Below, in pieces: positions 32,110 to 39,798 of a stretch of DNA of 39,798 bases (its first letter is position 1; each line of letters begins with the position of its first letter). The notes under the pieces were generated by a model. That model was not told the DNA's origin and searched no databases. It saw only the letters and a list, made by a program, of their open reading frames with translations. The stretch lies in contig NZ_LZNS01000001.1 of the NCBI RefSeq assembly GCF_001984575.1, positions 2,715,477-2,755,274 on the forward strand, written 5' to 3'. Source of the stretch: Streptomyces sp. MP131-18. GTDB lineage: Bacteria; Actinomycetota; Actinomycetes; Streptomycetales; Streptomycetaceae. The position numbers were made by a program, and so were the translations under genes.

Positions 32110-33156
32110 CTACCGGCCGACCGTGCTGCGGCGGACCAGCAGCTGGTGCCCCATCCGCACGGTGCGGTAAGGGGTTTCGTCGCCCCGCGTGATCCGGTCG
32201 CCGAGCATGCGCATCGCCTCCCGCGCGATGCCGCGCTTGTCCGGCGCGACGGTGGTCAGCGGCGGGTTGCAGTACCGCGCCTCGTCGGTGCCGTCGAATC
32301 CGGCGACGGCCACGTCCTCGGGCACGCGCAGCCCCCGGCTCAGCGCGGCGTGCACCGCGCCGACCGCCAGCATGTCGTTGAACGCGAAGACCGCGTCGGG
32401 TGGTTGGCCACCGTCGAGCAGCGCCCCGGCCGCCGCTTCGCCCTGGGCGCGCGTGTAGGACGCCACCGCGGGCACGAGACCGGCGTCGAACGGCAGCCCG
32501 GCCTGCCGGAGCGCCGCCCGGTAGCCCGCGAGCCTGCGGTGGCTGTTCTCCGTGCCGGGACCGCGCGGGTCGCCCACGGCGGCGACGCGGCGGCGGCCCG
32601 TGGCGAGGAGGTGGGCGACGGCCTCGCGCGCCCCGCCCTCGTTGTCCACCGTCACCACGTCGCCCGGCCCCTGGCCGCCCCGGTCGCCGAGCAGGACCAG
32701 CGGGCGGCCGGCCGCGTACTGGGACACCTGTGCGCCGTCCAGCGCCTGCGGGAAGAAGACCAGCCCGTCGGTGGGTGTCGGGCCGTAGCCCGTCAGCGCG
32801 CGCCGCTCCAGCTCGCGGTCACCTTTGGTCTGCTCGATCAGCACCGTCCGGCCCAGGGCGGCTGCCTCGTCCATCATCAGCCGGGCCAGTTCGGCGAAGT
32901 ACGAGTTGTCGATGGCAGGGATGGCGAAGGAGACGACGCCCGAACGTCCGGCGCGCAGGTTGCGGGCCGACGAGTTGGGCACGTAGCCGACCCGTTCGAT
33001 GACATCGAGTACGCGCTCACGGGTCGCGGCCGAAACATTGGGGGCGCCGCGCACCACATTGGACACCGTCATCACCGAGACCCCGGCGAGTGTGGCGACG
33101 TCCTTCAGCGACGGGCGCCAGCCGGGCCGGGCGGACCCTGGGGTTTCGCGTGGCAT
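32110..33156 (-). CDS. LacI-family transcriptional regulator
   Basis: A 348-residue repressor. Residues 16-60 form the helix-turn-helix and hinge (LKDVATLAGVSVMTVSNVVRG), and residues 70-340 form a periplasmic-binding-protein-like sugar domain with PTDGLVFFPQALDG, PLVLLGDRGG and DAVFAFNDMLAVGAVHAAL. It is divergent from the sugar ABC operon across a 161-base gap containing a TAACGTTA palindrome, a usual LacI-type operator core. It should repress the operon and release it when the imported sugar or its product binds. Confidence 0.95.
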   Translation of the reverse strand: MPRETPGSARPGWRPSLKDVATLAGVSVMTVSNVVRGAPNVSAATRERVLDVIERVGYVPNSSARNLRAGRSGVVSFAIPAIDNSYFAELARLMMDEAAALGRTVLIEQTKGDRELERRALTGYGPTPTDGLVFFPQALDGAQVSQYAAGRPLVLLGDRGGQGPGDVVTVDNEGGAREAVAHLLATGRRRVAAVGDPRGPGTENSHRRLAGYRAALRQAGLPFDAGLVPAVASYTRAQGEAAAGALLDGGQPPDAVFAFNDMLAVGAVHAALSRGLRVPEDVAVAGFDGTDEARYCNPPLTTVAPDKRGIAREAMRMLGDRITRGDETPYRTVRMGHQLLVRRSTVGR

Positions 33157-33199
33157 GGCGCCAGTATCGCCTGGCGGAAACCAGCCACGGCCGAGGGGG

Positions 33200-33228
33200 T
33201 TTACAAGCCAAGTTTAACGTTACACACT
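33200..33228 (+). promoter_or_regulatory. Promoter and LacI operator of the sugar operon
   Basis: TTTACA (33200-33205) and CACACT (33223-33228) are 17 bases apart and may be -35 and -10. The palindrome TAACGTTA at 33215-33222, with the central CpG usual for LacI-family sites, sits between them, so a bound repressor would block transcription. Confidence 0.55.
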
Positions 33229-33317
33229 CGGGCGGTGTCCACCTCAGGACGCTCGTCCGGGGCGCTGCCGCGCGCCCGGACGCCGTCCGCCCTCGACTCC
33301 CGCACCGAGGCACCGTC

Positions 33318-34640
33318 ATGCCGCAGCACACCGCCCGCACTCCGCCGAACCCCCGTCGTCCCCCGCGCCGGACCCTGCTCCGGCTCGCCGCCACCGGCCT
33401 GGTGGCGGCGGGCTGCGGTGGCGGCGGCGGCTCGGGGATGGCCGCCAGCTGGTGGGGCGACCCGGGCCTCAACGAAGCCCTCAACGAGGCCGTCGACGCC
33501 TTCCGCGCCGCCGGGGCGGGCCGCCCGCGCGTCAGGTCCGAGTTCCTGCCCTGGGACGGCTACTGGGACAAGCTCGCCACCCGCACCGCCGGCGGCGACG
33601 CCCCCGACCTGATGATGCAGGCCGCCACCTACCTGCCCGAGTACGTGGGCCGGGGCGCCCTCCGCCCGCTCGACCGCTACCTGACCGGGGAGCTGCGCCT
33701 GGACGGTGTGGACGAGAGCGCCCGCTCCACCGGCCGCTACCGGGGGCGGACCTACGCGGTCATCGCCGCCACCAACGCACTCACCGTCATCGTCAACCGC
33801 GACCTGCTGCGCGAGACGACCGGCCGGGACCTCCCGGAGGACCGCTCGTGGACCTGGGACGACCTGGAACGCCTGGCCGAGGACGTGCACCGGGGCTCAG
33901 GCGGCGAGGTCCACGGCATCCAGGACGCGGGCGGCGACCTGATGGCGTTCCAGCTCTTCGTGCGGCAGCGCGGGCGTGAACTCTTCGACGAGGACGACCG
34001 GCCGGCCTTCCCCGCCGACTGGCTGACGGAATGGCTCGCGCTCTGGCAGCGGCTGCGCGACAGCGGTGCCGCGCCACCGCCCGACATGTCCGCGGAGAGC
34101 ATCGACATGGCGGCCCAGAGCCCGATGGTGCGCCGCAGGGCCGCCATGACCTTCGGCTGGACGCAGGACATCGCCTCCTACGCCTCCCTGCTCGGAAGCG
34201 AGTACGGCGCGCTGCTCCCGCCGGGCCCCGCGCCCGGCGCGCCGGGGCGTGCCCGGCCGGGGCTGTGGGTCAACGCGGCGAGCCTGTGGTCCGTCGCCGC
34301 CGGGACCCGCCACCCGGACGTCGCGGTCGCGCTGGTCGACTTCCTCGTCAACGACCGGCGGGCCGAGGAACGGATCGGCACGCTGCTCGGCACCCCACCG
34401 CGCGCCGAGGCGCGCGCCCGCGCCCGCGGAACGGCCGATCCGGTGACCCGGACGGGTCTCGACTACATGGACCGGGTGGCGCGGCACTCCACGCCGCTGC
34501 CCCGCGTGTGGCCGCTGGGCTTCACGGAGGCGCGCGACGAGTTCAACCGCTACAACCAGGACGTGGGCTTCGGCCTCCGTTCGCCCGAGGCGGCGGCGGG
34601 CGCGTACTACGACTTCGCCGCCGGGGTGGTGGCCGCATGA
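33318..34640 (+). CDS. ABC sugar transporter, substrate-binding lipoprotein
   Basis: A 440-residue extracellular binding protein. The N-terminus is twin-basic (RRPPRRTLLRLAATGLVAAGC) with a lipobox AAGC near residue 34; a Tat route is possible. The mature part follows the carbohydrate-binding solute-receptor pattern: WWGDPGLNEAL, FLPWDGYWDKLATRTAGGDAPDLM, YLPEYVGRGALRPLD and NVNRD-like VIVNRDLLRETTG. It should capture the sugar at the cell surface and deliver it to the two permeases. The stop overlaps the next start by four bases. The ligand cannot be read from the sequence. Confidence 0.93.
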   Translation: MPQHTARTPPNPRRPPRRTLLRLAATGLVAAGCGGGGGSGMAASWWGDPGLNEALNEAVDAFRAAGAGRPRVRSEFLPWDGYWDKLATRTAGGDAPDLMMQAATYLPEYVGRGALRPLDRYLTGELRLDGVDESARSTGRYRGRTYAVIAATNALTVIVNRDLLRETTGRDLPEDRSWTWDDLERLAEDVHRGSGGEVHGIQDAGGDLMAFQLFVRQRGRELFDEDDRPAFPADWLTEWLALWQRLRDSGAAPPPDMSAESIDMAAQSPMVRRRAAMTFGWTQDIASYASLLGSEYGALLPPGPAPGAPGRARPGLWVNAASLWSVAAGTRHPDVAVALVDFLVNDRRAEERIGTLLGTPPRAEARARARGTADPVTRTGLDYMDRVARHSTPLPRVWPLGFTEARDEFNRYNQDVGFGLRSPEAAAGAYYDFAAGVVAA

Positions 34641-35599
34641 ACGCGTTCGCCCGCACCAGGTCCGCCACCCGCACCGGCACCGGCGCCCGCACCCGCACCA
34701 GGCCCGGCCGCCGCCACCGCCACAACGGCTGGGGCTACCTCTTCCTCGCGCCCTGGCTGCTCGGCTTCTTCCTCCTGGTCCTCGGCCCGATGGCCGCCTC
34801 CTTCGCGCTGTCCTTCACCGACTTCAACCTCTTCGACCCGCCGCACTGGATCGGCCTGGACAACTACACCCACGCCTTTTTCGACGACGAACGGTTCTGG
34901 AACTCGCTGAGCGTCACCTTCCAGTACGTCTTCGCCTCGGTGCCCGCGCGTCTGGCGTTCGCCCTCGCCGTGGCCATGCTGCTCAACCGCGGTGTCGCCG
35001 GGCTGCGGGTCTACCGCGCCATCTACTACCTGCCGTCGCTCCTCGGCGGCAGCGTCGCCATCGCCGTGCTGTGGCGGCAGCTCTTCGGCTCCGACGGGCT
35101 GCTCAACCACGTGCTGTCCTGGTTCGGCGCGGACACCGGGCACTCCTGGATCGCGGACCCCGACACGTCGCTGCTGACGATGATCGTGCTGGCCGCCTGG
35201 CAGTTCGGCTCACCCATGATCATCTTCCTGGCCGGGCTGCGGCAGATCCCGTCCGAACTGTACGAGGCGGCCGAACTGGACGGCGCCGGGCCGTTCACCC
35301 GCTTCCGCTCGGTGACGCTGCCGCTGCTCAGCCCGCTGATCTTCTTCAACCTGCTGCTGCAAGTCATCGGCGCATTCCAGGCGTTCACGCCCGCGTACGT
35401 CGTCAGCAACGGCACGGGAGGTCCCTCGGACTCCACGCTGTTCTACACCCTCTACCTGTACGAGGAGGGCTTCACCCAGTTCCACATGGGCTACGCCTCG
35501 GCGCTGGCCTGGGTGCTCTTCGCCGTCATCGCGGTCTTCTCCGCGATCGCCTTCCTGACGTCCAGGTACTGGGTCCACTACGCGGACGTAAGGAGCTGA
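34637..35599 (+). CDS. ABC sugar transporter permease (MalF-like)
   Basis: A 320-residue membrane protein with six predicted helices. The EAA loop that docks the ATPase reads ELYEAAELDGAGPFTRFRSVTLPLLSP. The N-terminal tail before the first helix is rich in Thr, Arg and Gly (ATRTGTGARTRTRPGRRHRH). Starts four bases inside the binding protein gene (ATGA) and ends three bases before the second permease. Pairs with it to form the channel. Confidence 0.95.
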   Translation: MNAFARTRSATRTGTGARTRTRPGRRHRHNGWGYLFLAPWLLGFFLLVLGPMAASFALSFTDFNLFDPPHWIGLDNYTHAFFDDERFWNSLSVTFQYVFASVPARLAFALAVAMLLNRGVAGLRVYRAIYYLPSLLGGSVAIAVLWRQLFGSDGLLNHVLSWFGADTGHSWIADPDTSLLTMIVLAAWQFGSPMIIFLAGLRQIPSELYEAAELDGAGPFTRFRSVTLPLLSPLIFFNLLLQVIGAFQAFTPAYVVSNGTGGPSDSTLFYTLYLYEEGFTQFHMGYASALAWVLFAVIAVFSAIAFLTSRYWVHYADVRS

Positions 35600-35602
35600 C
35601 CG

Positions 35603-36463
35603 TTGTCCGTGCTCACCCGTCCCGCCGGGCCGCCGTCGCGGGCCTGGCGCCGCTTCGCCCTCCACGCGGCCCTGGCCGCCGGCGCGTTCATCACCATCTA
35701 TCCACTGCTGTGGATGACGGGCAGCTCGCTGAAGCCGGAGAACCGCATCTTCAGCGAGACCTCGCCCGTGCCGGGCAGCCCCACGACCGAGCACTACCGC
35801 GAAGGCTGGCAGGCCGGCGGCGACTTCGGCACCTATTTCCTCAACTCCCTGACCATCTCGGTGCTCGCCGTGATCGGGAACGTCCTCGCCTGCTCGATGG
35901 CCGCCTACGCCTTCGCCCGGCTCGACTTCCGGTTCCGCAAGCTGTGGTTCGCGCTGATGCTGGCCACGATCATGCTGCCGTACCACGCGGTGCTGATCCC
36001 GCAGTACTTCCTCTTCCACGAGCTGGGCTGGATCAACTCGATCCTGCCGCTGGTCGTGCCCAAGTTCCTCGCCACGGACGCGTTCTTCATCTTCCTGATG
36101 GTCCAGTTCATCCGCTCGCTGCCGCCCGAGCTGGACCAGGCCGCCGCCGTGGACGGCTGCAACCCGCTCCAGATCTACCTGCGCGTCGTCTTCCCGCTGC
36201 TGCGCCCCGCGCTCGTGACCACCGCCGCGTTCACCTTCATCTGGACCTACGAGGACTTCTTCAGCCAGCTCATCTACCTCAACGACAGCAGCCAGTACAC
36301 GGTCCCGCTGGGGCTGCGGATGTTCCTCAACTCCATGGGCGACTCCTCGTACGGCCAGCTGTTCGCCATGTCCGTCCTGACCGTCGTCCCGGTCTTCGTG
36401 CTCTTCGTCATCTTCCAGAAGCACCTGGTGGAGGGCATCTCGACCGGGTCCGTCAAGGGCTGA
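35603..36463 (+). CDS. ABC sugar transporter permease (MalG-like)
   Basis: A 286-residue membrane protein with six helices and the EAA loop reading PPELDQAAAVDGCNPLQIYLRVVFPLLRP. The TTG at 35603 follows AAGGAG by seven bases; a GTG six bases later is a possible alternative. No ATP-binding subunit is encoded in the operon. In Streptomyces one shared ATPase (MsiK) serves many sugar importers, so this is normal and not a sign of damage. Confidence 0.93.
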   Translation: MSVLTRPAGPPSRAWRRFALHAALAAGAFITIYPLLWMTGSSLKPENRIFSETSPVPGSPTTEHYREGWQAGGDFGTYFLNSLTISVLAVIGNVLACSMAAYAFARLDFRFRKLWFALMLATIMLPYHAVLIPQYFLFHELGWINSILPLVVPKFLATDAFFIFLMVQFIRSLPPELDQAAAVDGCNPLQIYLRVVFPLLRPALVTTAAFTFIWTYEDFFSQLIYLNDSSQYTVPLGLRMFLNSMGDSSYGQLFAMSVLTVVPVFVLFVIFQKHLVEGISTGSVKG

Positions 36464-36486
36464 ACCGCGCCAAGGAGACTCCGCTC

Positions 36487-38838
36487 ATGCACAACCTCAC
36501 CGAGTCCTACGACGTCGTCGTCTGCGGCGGCGGACTGGCGGGCCTGAGCGCCGCCGTCGCCGCGGCCAGGCACGGCGCCCGCACCTGCCTGGTGCAGGAC
36601 CGCCCCGTTCTCGGCGGCAACAGCTCCTCGGAGATCCGGGTGGTGCCGCGCGGTGCCGCCATCTACCACGCCTACGCGCGCGAGACCGGCATCGTCTCGG
36701 AGCTGCTGGCGAAGGAACGCGCCGCCAACCACGAGGAGATCTTCGAGAACGGCTGGACCAACGGCGTGTGGGACCTGGTCCAGTACGACCTGGTGATGCG
36801 CACCCCGGGCCTGACGCTGCACCTCAACACCACGGTGACCGGAGTGGACACCCGCGAGGGCCGGATCACCGCCGTCACCGCGCGCACCACGCACGCCGAG
36901 ACGGAACTGACCCTCACCGGCGAGGTCTTCGTCGACTGCACCGGCGACGGCGTGGTCGCCGACCTCGCCGGCTGCGAGTGGCGCATGGGAACGGAGGGGC
37001 GCGACGAATTCCGCGAGCCGCACGCCCCGCCGCACGCCTGCGACGACGTCATGGGCTCGTCCATCCACTTCAAGACCAGGGACGTCGGGCACCCGGTGGA
37101 GTTCCGCCTGCCCGCCTGGGCCGTCGAGTACCAGGACGCCTCGTTCTTCTACCAGGGCGGTCGGCGGCCCAGCACGCTGCGCGGCGGCTTCTGGTGGATC
37201 GAGATCGGCGTCCCCTGGCACACCATCCACGACAACGAGCGCATCCGCCACGAGCTGACCCGGCACGCCCTCGGCGTCTGGGACTGGATCAAGAACAAGG
37301 ACCCGCAGCTGAAGGAACGTGCCGCCACCTACGCCCTGGACTGGATCGGCCAGCTGCCGGGCAAACGGGAGAGCCGCCGCATCATGGGCCTGCACCTGAT
37401 GACCGAGCACGACCTGCGGCGCGAGGAGCCGTTCCCCGACGAAGTCGCCTACGGCGGCTGGAACATCGACCTGCACACACCCGGCGGCCTGCTCGCCGCG
37501 ACCAGCGAGCCCACCGCCGCGGAGGGGCACGATCCGGCGGCCTCCGCGGCGGTGCGGGCGTACGTCGGCCCGTTCGGCATCCCGCTGCGGAGCCTTGTCG
37601 CGAAGGACGTCGGCAACCTCCTGATGGCGGGGCGGAACGTCAGCGCCACCCACGTCGCGCTCGGCTCCGTGCGGGTGCAGAACACCACGGCCGTCATGGG
37701 CCAGGCCGCCGGAACCGCCGCCGCCGTCGCCGTGCGCCGGGGCATCGCGCCCGTGCGCGTGCCGGACGAGGCCATCGGCGAAGTGCAGCAGACGCTGCTG
37801 CGGGACGGCTGCTTCCTGCCGAACGTCCGCAACGCCGACCCCGGCGACCACGCGCGCCTGGCCCGCACGGTCCGGGCCAGCTCGCAGGCCGTGCTGCACG
37901 GCGCGGGACCGCACGACCCGTGGCGCGGCGAGGGCTGGGACCGCACCAGGAAGACCGGTCCTGACGACGCCGCCGACGAGCTGACGGCGCGCCGGGGCCA
38001 GTGGATCGCGGCCGAGGTCGCCGACGGCCGCTACACCCTCGCTGCGATCGAGGTGTGCCTGAGCAACGACACCGGCGAGGAACGCGAGGTCGCCGCCGCG
38101 CTGCTGCCGGTCGACCACATCTGGGACTACCGCGTCGCCCCGGCACCGCCGCTGGCCACGACCGTGCTGCGGGTGCCGCCCGGCCGCCACCACTGGGCCG
38201 AGTGGCGGCCGGACCTCGGCGGCGCCGACGCGGCGGAGGCGCTGCCCGGCACGGGCCACCGCTACCTGCGGCTCGACCTGGCCGCCACGCCGGGGGTGCG
38301 CTGGCACACCGCGAGCCGGGTGGAGCCGGGGCACGTCAGCGCGTTCGAGATGTCCAGCGGCCACCTGCGGCGCTACCGCAACGGCGTCACCGCCTCGTTC
38401 CGCGTCTCCCCACCGCAGGCGTGTTTCGGCCCCGCGAACGTCCTCAGCGGCGAGTCCCGCCCCCACCGGGCCGTCAACCTGTGGCGTTCCGACCCGGCCA
38501 GGCCGCTGCCGCAGTGGCTGGAGGCCGAGTGGGACGAGCCGTTCGAGCTGCGCACGGTCCAGCTCACGTTCGCGGGCCACCTCATCCGCGACTACGAGAC
38601 GTACGGGCCGCTGTACCGGGACCCGCAGTGCGCGCGCGACTACACGGTCGAGGTGTGCCGGGAACGGCCGGGCGCGCCCGCCGTCTGGCACCCCGTGGTG
38701 ACGGTGACGGGCAACCACCAGCCCCGGCGCCGCCACACCCTCAAGGCCCCGGTCCCCGCCCGCCGGCTGCGCGTGGTCGTCCAGGCCACGAATGGCGACC
38801 CCTCGGCGGCGCTCTACGAACTGCGCTGCTACTCCTGA
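36487..38838 (+). CDS. Large FAD-dependent oxidoreductase with C-terminal beta-sandwich region
   Basis: A 783-residue protein. Residues 10-50 form the FAD-binding site (CGGGLAGLSAAVAAARHGA, then PVLGGNSSSEI), and the FAD_oxidored domain continues to about residue 420 with FVDCTGDGVVADLAGCEW and NLLMAGRNVSATHVALGSVRVQ. From about 470 to the end is a second region with no cofactor motif; its last 100 residues (LRTVQLTFAGHL, YTVEVCRE, LRVVVQATNG) look like a discoidin-type carbohydrate-binding beta-sandwich. No signal peptide is present, so it is cytoplasmic. The operon position after a sugar importer suggests oxidation of the imported glycan or glycoside. AAGGAG precedes the ATG. The exact reaction is unknown. 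Confidence 0.85.
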   Translation: MHNLTESYDVVVCGGGLAGLSAAVAAARHGARTCLVQDRPVLGGNSSSEIRVVPRGAAIYHAYARETGIVSELLAKERAANHEEIFENGWTNGVWDLVQYDLVMRTPGLTLHLNTTVTGVDTREGRITAVTARTTHAETELTLTGEVFVDCTGDGVVADLAGCEWRMGTEGRDEFREPHAPPHACDDVMGSSIHFKTRDVGHPVEFRLPAWAVEYQDASFFYQGGRRPSTLRGGFWWIEIGVPWHTIHDNERIRHELTRHALGVWDWIKNKDPQLKERAATYALDWIGQLPGKRESRRIMGLHLMTEHDLRREEPFPDEVAYGGWNIDLHTPGGLLAATSEPTAAEGHDPAASAAVRAYVGPFGIPLRSLVAKDVGNLLMAGRNVSATHVALGSVRVQNTTAVMGQAAGTAAAVAVRRGIAPVRVPDEAIGEVQQTLLRDGCFLPNVRNADPGDHARLARTVRASSQAVLHGAGPHDPWRGEGWDRTRKTGPDDAADELTARRGQWIAAEVADGRYTLAAIEVCLSNDTGEEREVAAALLPVDHIWDYRVAPAPPLATTVLRVPPGRHHWAEWRPDLGGADAAEALPGTGHRYLRLDLAATPGVRWHTASRVEPGHVSAFEMSSGHLRRYRNGVTASFRVSPPQACFGPANVLSGESRPHRAVNLWRSDPARPLPQWLEAEWDEPFELRTVQLTFAGHLIRDYETYGPLYRDPQCARDYTVEVCRERPGAPAVWHPVVTVTGNHQPRRRHTLKAPVPARRLRVVVQATNGDPSAALYELRCYS

Positions 38839-38861
38839 GACGGGCTGCCACTTGCCTCCGA

Positions 38862-38891
38862 TGTCACCGAGCGACATTCTCAAGGGTGACA
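38862..38891. terminator. Hairpin after the FAD oxidoreductase gene
   Basis: TGTCACC (38862-38868) pairs with GGTGACA (38885-38891), and an inner GAG/CTC pair extends the stem. It lies 24 bases after the operon's stop and before the next gene's start, so it probably ends the sugar operon. Confidence 0.6.
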
Positions 38892-38925
38892 GCGCTAGCC
38901 GCCGCTAAGGGGTTGACCTTTCGCA

Positions 38926-39432
38926 ATGAGCCACATGGACATGCAGAGTCCCGACCGGATCGCCAAGCCGCAGGAGCGCGACGTCGCCGCCGCATCGGAC
39001 GACGTCGCCGTGCCCGCGGCGGACGGCCCGGGCGAAGCCGGCGGACTCGTGGCAGTTGCGAAACCGCTGGGCTCCCGGGCGCCGGGGTTCGTGCAGAGCT
39101 CCCGCCCCCTCCACCTGGGCTGGCAGGTCGGCGTCTTCCTGGTCGGCCTGCTGGTCGTCGTGACCGGGGTGATCCTGCTGCCGCTGCCAGGGCCCGGCTG
39201 GCTGGTGATATTCGCCGGCATGGCGATCTGGGGCACCGAGTTCGTCTGGGCCCAGCTGGTGCTGCGGTGGACCAAGCGCAAGGTCGCGGAGGCCGCGCGG
39301 CGCGCCCTCGACCCCAAGGTGCGCCGCCGCAACATTGCCCTGACCTCGGTCGGCGGCGTGATCTGCGCCGTGCTGCTGTCGGTGTACCTGTGGAAATTCG
39401 GCATCGCCATGCCCTGGAGCATCGAGGACTGA
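38926..39432 (+). CDS. TIGR02611 family membrane protein
   Basis: A 168-residue protein with a 60-residue acidic and Ala-rich cytoplasmic tail followed by two or three membrane helices. The motif ILLPLPGPGWLVIFAGMAIWGTEFVWA is the family signature (PGPGW); a final helix VGGVICAVLLSVYLW precedes the end. The function is unknown and the family is widespread in actinobacteria. The ATG at 38926 is 9-10 bases after AAGGGG; ATG codons at 38935 and 38941 are alternatives. Confidence 0.88.
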   Translation: MSHMDMQSPDRIAKPQERDVAAASDDVAVPAADGPGEAGGLVAVAKPLGSRAPGFVQSSRPLHLGWQVGVFLVGLLVVVTGVILLPLPGPGWLVIFAGMAIWGTEFVWAQLVLRWTKRKVAEAARRALDPKVRRRNIALTSVGGVICAVLLSVYLWKFGIAMPWSIED

Positions 39433-39635
39433 GTACGGACGGCTCAGCCGCACCGCCTGCACGAGCGTCGGGATACGTCGGGATACGTCGGAGACGATCC
39501 GCAGCACGGACTCGCACCCCCTCTTGGTGGCACACCACCGTGGCGGCGGCGCCGGAGGCGGCGTGGCCCCTATGTCCCGCGGCGCGAGGCGGTCACCCGG
39601 GCGCTGGTACACCGCGATCCTGGTCAGTCGCGCTA
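39433..39635. other. Non-coding interval with tandem repeat and small hairpin
   Basis: About 200 bases without a supported gene. CGTCGGGATA is repeated 2.6 times at 39466-39491. A short hairpin GGTGG-CACA-CCACC lies at 39526-39539 and may end the TIGR02611 transcript. The remaining sequence shows no clear coding pattern in any frame. Confidence 0.6.
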
Positions 39636-39639
39636 GGCC

Positions 39640-39795
39640 CTGTCCGGCCGATCTTGCCGGGCCCGCGACGCCAGCTACGGCACCTCGCTGCGTTACCGAA
39701 TCGCGCGAATACGGACAGGTATGAGCTGCGATCCGGCGCCTTGCGATGCACCGCATCTGACGCCGCGGGCTTATCCGACAAGATCGACAGGACAG
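39640..39795. mobile_element. Long imperfect inverted-repeat element (MITE-like), near right edge
   Basis: The outer arms CTGTCCGGCCGATCTTGCCGG (39640-39660) and, on the other strand, 39775-39795 match at 18 of 21 positions. Pairing continues inward: GCCCGCGACGCCAGCTACGG on the left matches the complement of the right arm with mostly C/T and A/G differences, so the whole 156-base unit can fold into one long hairpin. There is no coding sequence. It may be a miniature transposable element or the end of an insertion sequence. Bases beyond the right arm (39796-39798) are the end of the window, so a target-site duplication cannot be checked there. Confidence 0.6.
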
Positions 39796-39798
39796 GAC

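Noticed and set aside
33318..36463. ABC importer considered damaged because it lacks an ATPase gene
   Set aside because: Streptomyces sugar importers commonly share the MsiK ATPase encoded elsewhere.
35071..38838. 1255-codon frame that would fuse permease sequence to the FAD oxidoreductase
   Set aside because: The first 470 codons are out of frame with both permeases; the FAD protein has its own start at 36487 with AAGGAG upstream.
39466..39491. CRISPR-like repeat
   Set aside because: The copies are adjacent 10-mers without spacers; it is a short tandem repeat. No CRISPR array or cas gene is seen in the window.
38895..39756. Minus-strand frames across the TIGR02611 gene and the right-hand gap
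   Set aside because: They are antisense to a recognisable membrane protein or run through the inverted-repeat element, and show no domain.

Overview
The window is high-GC actinobacterial DNA, most likely from Streptomyces or a close relative. The signs are strong third-position GC in every gene, AGGAG-type ribosome binding sites with frequent GTG and TTG starts, an initiator tRNA without an encoded CCA, sugar ABC operons without their own ATPase gene, and Streptomyces-typical small families (DUF5133, TIGR02611). It carries one tRNA gene, about 35 protein genes, two broken genes, and one partial palindromic element at the right edge.

Layout. (1) 73-180: tRNA-fMet and its hairpin. (2) 220-2319: a LuxR-type response regulator, a histidine kinase that has lost its 5' half, and an ABC-2 permease fused head-to-head to the break. 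(3) 2639-2983: a YqeY-like protein, probably leaderless. (4) 2995-8757: an IclR regulator divergent from a four-gene operon (Ldh-type dehydrogenase, MHS transporter, SDR, mannitol/fructuronate-type dehydrogenase), which looks like sugar-acid or polyol catabolism. (5) 8788-11337: DUF2000 protein, AraC regulator, secreted beta-lactamase-fold hydrolase. (6) 11465-20601: a compact biosynthetic locus: one P450 facing eight tightly packed minus-strand genes (P450, acyl-CoA dehydrogenase, GNAT, SRPBCC, class III aminotransferase, ACP, ketosynthase, acyl-thioester-reductase-like SDR). (7) 20751-23517: M6-like metalloprotease, VOC protein, Tat-type alpha/beta hydrolase. (8) 23618-28730: a CseBC-like two-component pair with a GerMN-type lipoprotein, then an OafA-type acyltransferase and an SGNH lipoprotein. 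(9) 28833-31224: Ppx/GppA phosphatase, DUF5133 protein and a decayed EamA transporter. (10) 31476-32048: a RibD/DHFR-like reductase. (11) 32110-38838: a LacI regulator divergent from a sugar ABC importer (binding protein and two permeases) with a large FAD oxidoreductase. (12) 38926-39432: a TIGR02611 membrane protein, then a non-coding tail holding most of a long inverted-repeat element.

How the genes fit together. The most unusual part is region 6. One ketosynthase (no chain-length factor seen), one discrete ACP, a stand-alone NAD(P)-dependent reductase of the thioester-reductase type and a PLP aminotransferase suggest an ACP-bound acyl chain that is built or extended, desaturated by the acyl-CoA dehydrogenase, released reductively as an aldehyde and transaminated to an amine. 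The GNAT, SRPBCC and two P450s could then acylate, cyclise and oxidise it. I do not recognise this gene set as a known pathway; the product is inference. Regions 4 and 11 are self-contained catabolic operons, each with a divergent repressor and visible palindromes in the shared intergenic space.

Two places show genome change: the kinase/permease junction near 1530, and the EamA gene with one frameshift and one nonsense codon. All functional calls are from reading motifs by eye; no database search was run.
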